This document shows, one piece after another, positions 36,119-44,530 of a stretch of DNA of 63,148 bases (positions are counted from its first letter, which is position 1; each line of letters starts with the position of its first letter). The DNA comes from Acidobacteriota bacterium. GTDB taxonomy: Bacteria; Acidobacteriota; Terriglobia; Terriglobales; Acidobacteriaceae. Under the pieces are notes generated by a model. The model was not told the DNA's origin. It was given only the letters and a program-made list of their open reading frames with translations, and searched no databases. The position numbers and the translations under genes were made by a program. The stretch covers positions 1 to 63,148 of the forward strand of contig JANYDG010000117.1 of the NCBI GenBank assembly GCA_025359885.1. Direction: 5' to 3'.

Positions 36119-36907
36119 ATGCCAACGACTCAAGACAGCACCGACGCAACGGCTCGGTCAAAGACCACCAACCAGGCTGTCATCGCCATCAACAATGTTA
36201 CAAAGTCATTCGGTCCGCAGCGCGTTCTCGACGGCGTCACTTTCAACGTGCACCGCGGCGAGACCCTTGCATTCCTCGGCCGCAGCGGTACCGGAAAAAG
36301 CGTTCTCCTGCGCATCATCATTGGCTTGCAGACCCCCGATAGTGGCTCCGCGATCGTCCTCGGCACCGACATGGCTCAGGCTTCAGAAGAAGACATCAGC
36401 GCAGTGCGCACCCAAATGGGATTTCTCTTTCAGCATGCCGCTCTGTATGACTCGCTCACGGTGGCTGAGAATGTTGCCTTCCCGCTGCTTCATCACCGCA
36501 AAGATCTATCCGAATCCGACCGCCACGACCGGGTGCAAATGCTCCTCAATGAGGTGGGTCTCGAAGGCCACGGCAAGAAAATGCCCGCGAATATCTCAGG
36601 CGGCATGCAAAAGCGCGTCGGCCTCGCACGTGCCCTCGCTCTCGATCCCGTCATTCTGTTGCTCGATGAGCCCACCGCTGGCCTCGATCCCATCAGTTCC
36701 GGCGAAATTGACGAATTGATTCTCGGCCTGCAACACCAGCACCAGATGGCCTCCATCGTCGTCACCCACGACATGCTCAGTGCCAAAACCATCGCCACCC
36801 GAATCGCCCTCATGAACCATGGCAAAGTTGTCATCGAAGGCAGCTACGAAAAACTGCAGGGCAGCAATGAATCCTTTGTTTCCCAATTCCTACACCGCGA
36901 TTCCTGA
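36119..36907 (+). CDS. mlaF: MlaF-family ABC ATPase of MCE lipid transporter
   Basis: A 262-residue ATPase that powers the MlaE permease. Walker A LGRSGTGKSVLLR, the Q-loop MGFLFQHAALYDSLTV, the signature ISGGMQKRVGLARALA, Walker B ILLLDEPTAGLDPI and the His switch VVTHDM are all present. The GFLFQ..ALYDSLTV..N form is typical of Mkl/MlaF proteins. ATG 36119 is set by GAGGAG (36107-36112), six bases upstream; an in-frame GTG six codons earlier overlaps that site. Second gene of the transporter operon. Confidence 0.95.
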   Translation: MPTTQDSTDATARSKTTNQAVIAINNVTKSFGPQRVLDGVTFNVHRGETLAFLGRSGTGKSVLLRIIIGLQTPDSGSAIVLGTDMAQASEEDISAVRTQMGFLFQHAALYDSLTVAENVAFPLLHHRKDLSESDRHDRVQMLLNEVGLEGHGKKMPANISGGMQKRVGLARALALDPVILLLDEPTAGLDPISSGEIDELILGLQHQHQMASIVVTHDMLSAKTIATRIALMNHGKVVIEGSYEKLQGSNESFVSQFLHRDS

Positions 36908-36953
36908 GTGAATCCAATCGCTGCCATTCGTCGCTGGCACGCAAGGAGAACCA

Positions 36954-38138
36954 ATGTCCAGAACTGTGCGTCTCGGCGCATTCATCGTCGCAACTCTTGC
37001 CGTCCTCGCCATTGGGGTCTTCATCATCGGAGGCAAGAAATTCCTCTTTAATTCGACTTATTCGCTGAAAGCTCGATTCCCTGACGTGGCAGGTCTGACC
37101 GCAGGCGCTGAAGTGCTGGTCGGCGGCGTCCATAGTGGTACCGTCAAGTCGATTGAATTGCCACACCAGGCCAGCGGCCAGGTTACCGTCAATCTCGAAC
37201 TCGACAAATCCACACATGAAATCATCAAGCAGGATTCCGTTGCCTCCATTCAAACCGAGGGCCTGCTCGGAAACCAATTCGTCTCCGTCTCCTTCGGCAC
37301 CGATGGCAAGCCTGAAGTCAAGGATGGCGATACGCTCTCGACCGTCCCTCCTCTGCAGATGGGGGCCCTGCTCGACAAAGCAAACAGCCTTCTCGGCTCC
37401 GCCCAGAATGCCATGGACAACATCACCAGTGTTACCGCCCATCTCAACTCTGTAGGTTCCAAGATAGACAGCGGCAGCGGGACGGTCGGCGCGCTGATCA
37501 ATGACAAGGCTCTCTACAGCAATCTCAACGAGACCGCCAGCACCGCACGCTCCACAGTAAGCGCTGCCCAGGCAGGCCTGCTTGATTTTCAAGACAATAT
37601 GCAGGCACTCAAGCATAACTTCCTGCTCAAGGGATACTTCAAAAATCGCGGCTATGAAGACTCCAGCGAACTGGGGAAAGACGCGGTCATCGGGCTTCCG
37701 AAAGCGACTGCGGTCAAGGAGTTCACCCTCCCGTCCCGGCAGATTTTTGACAAGCAGGATTCGGCCAAACTCAAGAATGAAAAAGCATTCAATGCCGTTG
37801 GCGAGTATCTCGCGACCAATGAATTCGGAGTCGCCATCGTCGAGGTTTCATCAGGGCCAAGCGGCGACTCCGACAAGGAACTCCTCCTCTCCCAGGCCCG
37901 CGCCATGGTGGTCCACGATTACATCGTAGAGCACTTCGGATTCGATGACTCGAAGCTTAAAACCACCGCTCTCGGCAAGCAGATCAACACCACCGCCGAC
38001 GATAAGTCGCAATCTGGCTGGGGCCAGGTCAGGATTCTCATCTATCCAACCGGAACACCCATGCCGGCAGCCTCGACTTCAGCTCCATCCTCCTCCGCTG
38101 TGCCTGCGGCCTCGTCCAGGGAAAAGATGCCGCAATGA
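36954..38138 (+). CDS. MCE-domain (MlaD-like) protein with OmpA-like C-terminal domain
   Basis: The substrate-binding subunit of the MCE transporter, 394 residues. One N-terminal membrane helix (about 8-27) is followed by a single MCE domain (about 37-115; DVAGLTAGAEVLVGGVHSGT, IQTEGLLGNQFVSVSFG), then a helical stretch (about 130-230). Residues about 258-368 resemble an OmpA-like fold (FDKQDSAKLKNEKAFNAVGE, SQARAMVVHDYIVEHFG, LKTTALGK, GWGQVRILIYP), but the usual TD and NRRV peptidoglycan-contact residues are not evident. A Pro/Ser/Ala tail ends it. AAGGAG lies before ATG 36954. The OmpA-like call is from pattern only; if right, the protein could reach from the inner membrane towards the cell wall. 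Confidence 0.88.
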   Translation: MSRTVRLGAFIVATLAVLAIGVFIIGGKKFLFNSTYSLKARFPDVAGLTAGAEVLVGGVHSGTVKSIELPHQASGQVTVNLELDKSTHEIIKQDSVASIQTEGLLGNQFVSVSFGTDGKPEVKDGDTLSTVPPLQMGALLDKANSLLGSAQNAMDNITSVTAHLNSVGSKIDSGSGTVGALINDKALYSNLNETASTARSTVSAAQAGLLDFQDNMQALKHNFLLKGYFKNRGYEDSSELGKDAVIGLPKATAVKEFTLPSRQIFDKQDSAKLKNEKAFNAVGEYLATNEFGVAIVEVSSGPSGDSDKELLLSQARAMVVHDYIVEHFGFDDSKLKTTALGKQINTTADDKSQSGWGQVRILIYPTGTPMPAASTSAPSSSAVPAASSREKMPQ

Positions 38139-38323
38139 GCAGATTGGCACAACAGAGCAAGGGCGATTCGGCCAGACTACTTGTGTGATGAGTTGCAGGT
38201 ATCATCCTTCTCGGCAACCCATGTTTTCAGACGCTTATCGCCCTGGATTATCGGTCTCAAGGGCTTAGTCGTCGAAGCATCCGGTCAACATTATGGCTTC
38301 ACGCAACCACAAAGGAAGAAATT

Positions 38324-39028
38324 ATGAAAATTGCAGCAGCAGTTGTAGTCGGCGCACTTGCCATTACCAGCGCCAACCTATGGGCATCCTCTGGACGTGA
38401 AGACTCCGTCGAGCGCCTCCAGGAAGCCGCAGAAGTTCTCCACAGCATCCAGCAGACTCCCGATCACGGCATGCCGATGTCAGTGCTCGATGACGCCAAA
38501 TGCATCATCGTCGTTCCTGACCTTATCAAGGGCGGCTTCGTCTTCGGCGGCAAGCACGGTCGAGGCGTAGCCACCTGCCGCACCGCAACTGGTTGGAGCG
38601 CACCCGCGTTTGTCTCCGTCGGCGGCGGCAGCTGGGGCCTCCAGATTGGCATCGAAAAGGTCGATCTCATCATGCTCGTCATGAATGACCGCGGCGTGCA
38701 GCACCTGCTCTCAAGCAAGTTTGAACTCAGCGGCGAAGGTGCCGTTGCCGCAGGCCCCGTAGGCCGCCAGGCAGTCGCCGGCACCGACTGGAAAATGAAC
38801 ACCGAAATCCTCAGCTATTCCCGAACCAAGGGCCTCTTCGCCGGCCTCACCCTCGAGGGCGCCGTCGTGCAGCAGGATGATGATTCCACGTTCGCCATTT
38901 ACGGCCACGAACCGACCTTCCGTAAGGTTCTCGCCGGCGAAGTTCCGACGCCAGAGGCCGCCGAAGGCTTCCTCACTGCCGTCCGCTCCGCCTCGGCTCA
39001 CGCTGAAGAGCACGGCGACAACAAGTAG
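38324..39028 (+). CDS. SYLF-domain (Ysc84-like) lipid-binding exported protein
   Basis: A 234-residue protein with a signal peptide (MKIAAAVVVGALAITSANLWA) and one SYLF/Ysc84 domain: VLDDAKCIIVVPDLIKGGFV, FGGKHGRGVATCRT, VSVGGGSWGLQIGIEKVDL, AAGPVGRQAVAGTDWKMNTE and ILSYSRTKGLFAGLTLEG. The last is a family hallmark. SYLF domains bind phosphoinositide-type lipids in eukaryotes; bacterial members are thought to act at the envelope. It follows the MCE lipid-transport operon by 185 bases, which suggests related envelope-lipid work. AAAGGAAG precedes ATG 38324. Confidence 0.92.
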   Translation: MKIAAAVVVGALAITSANLWASSGREDSVERLQEAAEVLHSIQQTPDHGMPMSVLDDAKCIIVVPDLIKGGFVFGGKHGRGVATCRTATGWSAPAFVSVGGGSWGLQIGIEKVDLIMLVMNDRGVQHLLSSKFELSGEGAVAAGPVGRQAVAGTDWKMNTEILSYSRTKGLFAGLTLEGAVVQQDDDSTFAIYGHEPTFRKVLAGEVPTPEAAEGFLTAVRSASAHAEEHGDNK

Positions 39029-39118
39029 CTCCAGCTCACCTAACTTGACCAAATCAATTGGCTGGCCGGGATACCAAAGTAGACCCGGTCAGCCGTTTCA
39101 ATGCGCGAGGAGAAAGAA

Positions 39119-39394
39119 ATGCCGCTAAGTCAGATGCTACTCACTCAATTTGCCACCATCAACCTGGCCCTGAGCCGGGTCCTCGTCAGTTCCTCCGGCG
39201 GAGTACCGTTGCTCCACGTCCTGCTCGTCCTGATTGTCGTCGGTATTCTGCTCTGGCTCGTCAATCGCTTCATTCCCATGCAATCGACTATCAAGTCCAT
39301 CTTGAACGCCATCGTCGTCATCGGCGTCGTGCTATGGCTCTTGAATATCTTCGGGCTACTCGACAGCTTGTCGAATATTCGCGTAGGCCACTAA
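39119..39394 (+). CDS. Small two-helix membrane protein (Thivi_2564-like)
   Basis: A 91-residue protein with two hydrophobic helices (VPLLHVLLVLIVVGILLWLV; ILNAIVVIGVVLWLLNIFGL) joined by NRFIPMQSTIKS. The IPM...K.ILN..VVI.VVLWLL pattern matches a small conserved inner-membrane family of unknown role. The start at ATG 39119 has GAGGAG (39107-39112) at six bases; an in-frame ATG six codons upstream would overlap that site. It follows the SYLF gene by 90 bases. Confidence 0.82.
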   Translation: MPLSQMLLTQFATINLALSRVLVSSSGGVPLLHVLLVLIVVGILLWLVNRFIPMQSTIKSILNAIVVIGVVLWLLNIFGLLDSLSNIRVGH

Positions 39395-39421
39395 TTCGAA
39401 TGAGGCTGAGTCATCCCCGAC

Positions 39422-41257
39422 TCAGCCCAGTTCATATTGCTTCGCTTCCAGCTCAGCCCATCGCGCATAGAGAGTATCCACGGCATTCTGCGCCGCTTCT
39501 GCCTCCGCCAGGGCTATCTGCAGTCGCGCCGCATCCGTAACTACTTCCTGCAACTCCAACATCGCCTTCTTCTCGGATAACAGTTCTTCTCCAGCAGCTA
39601 TCCGCGCCTCAATCGTCGAGTAATCCCGGGCGTCCATGTACGATAGCTTCTTCTTACCCCCAGACCCTCCACCATCCTGCTCCGCATTTGCCGGCTGCCC
39701 AGCCGCCGCAGATCGCGCCGAAACCCCTTTTGCTTCTGCGCGTTTCTGCGCCTCCTGCCATTGCTCCCACTGCGAATAGTCCGCAAACCGCTCAGCATTC
39801 CCCAGGCCATCGAGCCCCAGCACCACATTCGAAATGCGGTCAAGCATATAGCGGTCATGAGTTACCAGCACCAGCGCCCCCGTATACTCCAGCAGGCTCT
39901 CTTCCAATATCTCAAGCGTAGGAATATCCAGATCATTGGTAGGCTCATCGAGCAGCAGCAGATCCGCAGGCTGCAGCATGAGATTGGCAATCAGCACCCG
40001 CGCCCGCTCGCCGCCGCTCAGCCGCTCTACCGGCTGATTCAACTGTTCCCCCGTAAAAAGGAATCGCGAAGCCCACGATGCCACATGAATCACGCGATCC
40101 TGATAAATCACCGAATCGCTCTCCGGTGCCAGCGCCCGCCGCAGCGTTACCTTCTCGTTCAACACCCGCGTCTGATCGAAGTACACAATGCGCAGCATGT
40201 TCGCCAGCTTGATTTCACCCGCCGTCGTCTCCGTCTGCCCCAGTAAAAGCCGCAGCAGCGTTGTCTTGCCGCTTCCATTTGGACCCACCAGTCCGACCCG
40301 CATCCCCGCTGTGACGTTGAAATTCAATCCATCCAGCAGCGTCCGCTCGCCAATCCGGTAGACCACATCTTTCAGCTCGACCAGGCGCTTTGTCTGCCGC
40401 TCGGTCGCAGAAAAATCAATCCCCGCGCTCGAAACCTGCGCCCGCCCCTTCATGTCCTTCAACTCACCAATCAGCTCATTCGCGCTGCCAATCCGCGCCT
40501 TGCTCTTGGTCGTCCGCGCCTTGGGCCCGCGCCTGAGCCACTCCATCTCGCGCTTCACGCGATTTTCCAGAGACTCCTGCCGCTTGGCCTGCGACTCCAA
40601 AAACAACTCCTTCTGCTCCAAAAACTGCGAATAGTTCCCGTGCACCCGCAGCAGCCCCTCGGGATACTGCTTGTTCAACTCCACCATCTCGGTCGCCACA
40701 TTCTCCAGGAAATAGCGATCATGGCTCACCACCACGCACGCAAACGGCGCAGTCGCCAGCAACTCCTCCAGCCACTCAATGCCCGCCAGGTCCAGGTGGT
40801 TTGTAGGCTCATCGAGCAGCAGCACATCCGGCTTTTGCGCCAGCGCTATCGCGATCGAGAGCCGCTTCTTCCATCCCCCGGAGTAGGTCGCCGCCTCGGT
40901 TTCAAAATCCTCAAAACCTGCCCGCCCCAGCGTTTCTGCCGTGCGCCCTTCCCACTCGCTCTCGTGTACGTGCGCCTCCTTCAGCGCATCGTGAATCACG
41001 TCCCGCGCCGTCACTCCGGCAGGGAACTCCGACACCTGCGCCACATAGCTCAGCCTGGTCAGCTTCTTGCGCGCCACCTCGCCCTCGTCGGTATCAATCT
41101 CACCGGCCAGCACGCCCAGCAGCGTCGATTTCCCCGATCCGTTCGGCCCAATCAGCCCAATCCGGTCGCCCTCGTCCACCACAAAACCAATATTCCGAAA
41201 AAGTGCTGCCGCCCCAAAGGACTTCGTCAGTCCCTGCCCATTCAAAAGTGTCGCCAA
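39422..41257 (-). CDS. uup: ABC-F ATPase, Uup type
   Basis: A 611-residue soluble protein with two tandem ABC domains and no membrane part. Walker A is seen twice (GLIGPNGSGKSTLLG, VGLVGPNGSGKTTLLR), as are signature motifs (YSGGWKKRL, LSGGERARVLIANL) and Walker B (VLLLDEPTNHLD, LLLLDEPTNDLD). Between them lies the charged ABC-F linker (ENRVKREMEWLRRGPKARTT). The C-terminal extension KLSYMDARDYSTIEARI plus a coiled coil is the Uup-type DNA- or ribosome-binding tail. ABC-F proteins act on ribosomes; Uup is linked to genome stability and ribosome assembly. The start is TTG 41257 with a weak ribosome-binding site. It is divergent from the winged-helix/TPR gene. Confidence 0.93.
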   Translation of the reverse strand: MATLLNGQGLTKSFGAAALFRNIGFVVDEGDRIGLIGPNGSGKSTLLGVLAGEIDTDEGEVARKKLTRLSYVAQVSEFPAGVTARDVIHDALKEAHVHESEWEGRTAETLGRAGFEDFETEAATYSGGWKKRLSIAIALAQKPDVLLLDEPTNHLDLAGIEWLEELLATAPFACVVVSHDRYFLENVATEMVELNKQYPEGLLRVHGNYSQFLEQKELFLESQAKRQESLENRVKREMEWLRRGPKARTTKSKARIGSANELIGELKDMKGRAQVSSAGIDFSATERQTKRLVELKDVVYRIGERTLLDGLNFNVTAGMRVGLVGPNGSGKTTLLRLLLGQTETTAGEIKLANMLRIVYFDQTRVLNEKVTLRRALAPESDSVIYQDRVIHVASWASRFLFTGEQLNQPVERLSGGERARVLIANLMLQPADLLLLDEPTNDLDIPTLEILEESLLEYTGALVLVTHDRYMLDRISNVVLGLDGLGNAERFADYSQWEQWQEAQKRAEAKGVSARSAAAGQPANAEQDGGGSGGKKKLSYMDARDYSTIEARIAAGEELLSEKKAMLELQEVVTDAARLQIALAEAEAAQNAVDTLYARWAELEAKQYELG

Positions 41258-41463
41258 AAGTGTCTCTGCTCTCTGTAAGAAAAAGTCCGCCCTGCTCTTC
41301 CAGTCTAAATGGACTTGAATTTGCTGCGTTTCACCTCGATGAACTTCAACCTGGACTACAGCGCGTTCAGCCCGCTCTAATTGCCACGCATTCGATTGTC
41401 TCCACCCGCCCAGCCTGTTACCTTAGTTATCTCAAGAACTTGTGCGCCGGTCTCAGCTCTGTT

Positions 41464-43818
41464 ATGTCTCTGAAGAAGCAAGGCAAGTACCGATTTATCG
41501 ACTTCGAAATCGACCTGGCCCAGCGTACCCTACTCCGCGCCGGGAACCCCATCACGATCAGTCCCCGCACCTTCGACGTCCTCGCCTTCTTCGTCCTCCA
41601 CCCCCAGCGCCTCGTCGCCCGCGAAGACCTGCTCCACGCCCTCTTTCACCACGCAGAAGCCGAAGAGAGCAATCTCGGCCAGCACATCTTCCTCCTCCGC
41701 AAAGCCCTCAATGGCATCGATCCCGGTGACCGCGTCCTGCTTACCGTCGCCGGCGGCTACCGTTTCACCCCGCCGGTCACTGAAATCCCCCGCCTGGACC
41801 CGTCCCCCGAAATTCGCAGCGAAGACTCCTCGCCCCCCACTTTCGACGAATCGGCCGATGCATCAGACAAACGCCCCCTGGGCTTCAGTCCAGTCCTCAT
41901 CGCCGGGCTCGTCGTGGCGGTTGCGCTCCTTTCCATGGGCGGTTGGTATGGCTGGCAGACCTTCCATCGGCCCCTCGCTCAAACAGACCAGGGCTCTCTC
42001 CGCCTCGTCCTGGCGAACTTCGAAAATTCCACGACCAACCACCAGTTCGACCAGGCGCTCAAGACCGCCCTGACCCTCGACCTGCAGCAATCGCCCTACC
42101 TCAGCGTCGCCCCTGAAGCGCGCGTCGCCGAGGCCTTCGATGCACTCAAGCTTCCCTCCGGCTCGCATATCTTCGTCTCCGCCGCCCGCCAACTCTGCCA
42201 GCAACTGAACGGCCAGGCCTGCGTTACCGCCAGTATCCGCCCTCTCACGCAGAAATTCATGGTCACCGTACAGGCCATGGACGCCGCCACCGGCAAAGAT
42301 CTCGCCCAGAGCCGCGGCATCGCTGACAATCCAGACGCCGTCATCTCAGTTCTCGATAAAGTCGCGCTCGACTTGCGCCACCAACTCGGCGAGTCCTCCA
42401 GCTCTGTCGCTGCGTTCCAAAAGCCGCTTTTTGCCGAACGACCGCCCTCCCTTGACGCTCTTCGTGCCTACACCGAGGCCGCGCAATTCCAGCAGCAGGG
42501 CAAGCTCAACGACGCACAGCAGCGCTACCAGCGTGCCATCTTCCTCGACCCCAAATTTGCCCTCGCCTACGCAGACCTGTCAGCGGTGCAGGCCAGCCTC
42601 GGATTGGACGAGCCTTCCCGCGCCGCCCTCGCCCACGCCTACGAGCTGCGCGATTCACTTGACCAACAGCACCGCCTCATCCTCACCGCCGCCTATCATG
42701 ACCGGATTACGGGCGACATTCAGGCCAGCCAGCGCAACTACGAGCAGTGGGCAAAGTTTTTCCCGCACAACCCCGTCCCGCTCACCAGCCTCGCCGACCT
42801 CCTCATACAGATTGGCAAGCCAACCCAGGCCCTTGACCCCGCCCGCCGCGCACTCGATCTCAATCCCGACAACCCGGCTGCTTACGTCATCCTCGGCCGC
42901 GCCCAGATGCATCTCGGCCAGTTTGAAGAGGCCACCAAAACCTGCCAGGAATCCATCCACCGCCAGATCGACGGCCTCGAAATCCACCAGTTCCTCCTGC
43001 AAATTGCCTTCCTTCGCCTCGACCAGCCCGCGATTGATGATCAGCTCGCATGGGGCCGGAATTCCTCTGACGCCCCGCAAATGCAGCTCCAGCAGGGCCT
43101 CATCGCCTTCGCCGAGGGTCGCGCTCGGGCAGCTCTGGCCATCTTTACCGCCGCTGCCGATACCTATCGCAAGCAGGGCCAGAGCGATAAAGCCAACCGT
43201 ATCCTCGCCCAGGTCCCGCGCATTCAGGCAGAGCTCGGCCTCGTCGAAGGTGCACACGCCCAGTTAACTCGTCTGGGAGCGGTTCCCGAATCCGCCGATA
43301 TTCCCGTAGCCTGGGCCCACGTCGGTGAAACCACCCGCGCCGAATCGCTCCTCAAGCAAGCCCTCGAAGATCATCCCAACTCGATTCTCTGGCAGCAGCT
43401 CCACGCCCCGCAGGTCCGGGCCGCCGTCGCTCTCAATCAGCACTTGCCAGACGACGCCGTCACCGCGCTCGAACCAGCATCTCCCTACGATCTCAGCAGC
43501 TTTGATATTCCCGCCCTGCGCGGACGTGCCTACCTCGCCGCTCACAAGCCCGAGCTGGCTGAGGCTGAGTTTCACAAGATTCTCGACCACCCCGGCATCG
43601 CTCCGCTCTCTCACGACTACCCGCTCGCTCAACTCGGCCTCGCGCGCGCCCTCGCCGCCCAGCAGAAGACAATGGAAGCTGGCTTCGCCTACAAGATCGT
43701 CCTCGCAATCTGGAAAGACGCCGACCCCGATCTGCCCCGCCTCAAAGAGGCCAGGTCTGAGTACGCGCGCTTGAACAGCGTCGCGCCTAAATCCACAGCC
43801 AAATCCCGCCGCCATTAA
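41464..43818 (+). CDS. Winged-helix membrane regulator with TPR repeats (CadC/ToxR topology)
   Basis: A 784-residue one-component regulator. Residues 8-102 form an OmpR-type winged helix (FIDFEIDLAQRTLLRAG, ISPRTFDVLAFFVLHPQRL, LLTVAGGYRF). A Ser/Pro linker leads to one membrane helix (FSPVLIAGLVVAVALLSMGG, 141-160), then a periplasmic part with TPR repeats (about 330-784; YQRAIFLDPKFALAYADLSA, ALDLNPDNPAAYVILGRAQM). This layout is abundant in Acidobacteria; target genes are unknown. I chose ATG 41464 because the winged helix starts just after it; an earlier in-frame start overlaps the divergent gene and adds 87 unrelated residues. A 10-bp repeat array begins two bases after its stop. Confidence 0.9.
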   Translation: MSLKKQGKYRFIDFEIDLAQRTLLRAGNPITISPRTFDVLAFFVLHPQRLVAREDLLHALFHHAEAEESNLGQHIFLLRKALNGIDPGDRVLLTVAGGYRFTPPVTEIPRLDPSPEIRSEDSSPPTFDESADASDKRPLGFSPVLIAGLVVAVALLSMGGWYGWQTFHRPLAQTDQGSLRLVLANFENSTTNHQFDQALKTALTLDLQQSPYLSVAPEARVAEAFDALKLPSGSHIFVSAARQLCQQLNGQACVTASIRPLTQKFMVTVQAMDAATGKDLAQSRGIADNPDAVISVLDKVALDLRHQLGESSSSVAAFQKPLFAERPPSLDALRAYTEAAQFQQQGKLNDAQQRYQRAIFLDPKFALAYADLSAVQASLGLDEPSRAALAHAYELRDSLDQQHRLILTAAYHDRITGDIQASQRNYEQWAKFFPHNPVPLTSLADLLIQIGKPTQALDPARRALDLNPDNPAAYVILGRAQMHLGQFEEATKTCQESIHRQIDGLEIHQFLLQIAFLRLDQPAIDDQLAWGRNSSDAPQMQLQQGLIAFAEGRARAALAIFTAAADTYRKQGQSDKANRILAQVPRIQAELGLVEGAHAQLTRLGAVPESADIPVAWAHVGETTRAESLLKQALEDHPNSILWQQLHAPQVRAAVALNQHLPDDAVTALEPASPYDLSSFDIPALRGRAYLAAHKPELAEAEFHKILDHPGIAPLSHDYPLAQLGLARALAAQQKTMEAGFAYKIVLAIWKDADPDLPRLKEARSEYARLNSVAPKSTAKSRRH

Positions 43819-43820
43819 AC

Positions 43821-43940
43821 CAGCTTGAACCAGCTTGAACGAGCCTGAACCAGCTTGAACCAGCTTGAACCAGCTTGAACGAGCCTGAACGAGCTTGAAC
43901 GAGCCTGAACCAGTCTGGACCAGCTGGCACGAGCCTGAAT
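43821..43940. repeat. 10-bp tandem repeat array (12 units) directly after a stop codon
   Basis: Twelve in-register 10-bp units of CAGCTTGAAC or GAGCCTGAAC run from 43821 to 43940, immediately after the TAA of the winged-helix/TPR gene. Degenerate units (CGGGCCTGAAT) continue to about 43965. Its register to the stop codon is like that of the array at 15461-15530, and the units share a loose nnGnTTGAnC consensus. Confidence 0.9.
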
Positions 43941-43965
43941 CGGGCCTGAATCGGGCCGAATCCGG

Positions 43966-44441
43966 ACGCCCCACCCTCGCCACACCCTTGTTTTTGTGGC
44001 TGGCGTGGGAAACCAGAAATGTCAGTCCCGCTCTTGCCCTTGCTTTTCTCTCTGTCATTGCCGCAGGGAATCTGCTGTTGCCGGGTGTCCTATGTCCCGC
44101 TTCTAAGACATGGGTTCCTCCACCTCGACAAACCTTCAGCACCAGCAAAATCCTGACTCCCCATTCCCTCAAAATTCCCTTCCAGACCCTGCGTGCAATT
44201 AACCCCAAAAGGCGCACAATCAATCCAGGCGGTCGCTCCGGTATCCCACCGGCACAGCCGAAGGGAGAGATTCATGTGGCGAACCCCAGCAAAACCCGCG
44301 AAACCGCCCCAATCGCCATCCGACCCTCTCAGTAAAAGTCAATCGGCCAAAATATTGCAAATTGCAATATTTGCACTCCCAAAACCCAAAAACTACCCCC
44401 CCCCCTCCCCCCCCGTTTACGCCTTGTCTTCGCCACGCAAA
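43966..44441. other. Intergenic region with possible dispersed repeat, palindrome and C-tracts
   Basis: No gene is supported. About 43966-44100 translates to text (GRPTLATPLFLWLAWET, FLSVIAAGNLLLPG) that I recall as a frequent non-coding string in Acidobacteriaceae intergenic regions, so a dispersed repeat is likely (unverified). A near-perfect palindrome, AAATATTGCAA-A-TTGCAATATTT, lies at 44350-44372. C10-T-C8 follows at 44396-44414. Confidence 0.45.
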
Positions 44442-44475
44442 AATCCCTGGCCAGCAGCATCACTGGCCAGGGATT
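44442..44475 (-). terminator. Intrinsic terminator of Ig-repeat lipoprotein gene
   Basis: A perfect 13-bp stem AATCCCTGGCCAG (44442-44454) / CTGGCCAGGGATT (44463-44475) has an 8-nt loop. On the minus strand it is followed by TTTTTGCG. It lies 55 bases past the stop of the lipoprotein gene. Confidence 0.85.
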
Positions 44476-44530
44476 CAATTGGGGGCTCAATTCCAGAGCA
44501 GGCAGGTTGCAACATCCGCCTGCCCAGCTC

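Noticed and set aside
41203..41463. 87-residue N-terminal extension of the winged-helix/TPR regulator
   Set aside because: It overlaps the divergent ABC-F gene and precedes the conserved winged-helix start by unrelated sequence.
43895..44335. 146-codon ORF after the decamer array
   Set aside because: It begins inside the tandem repeat, has no ribosome-binding site and reads like a repeat-derived spurious protein.
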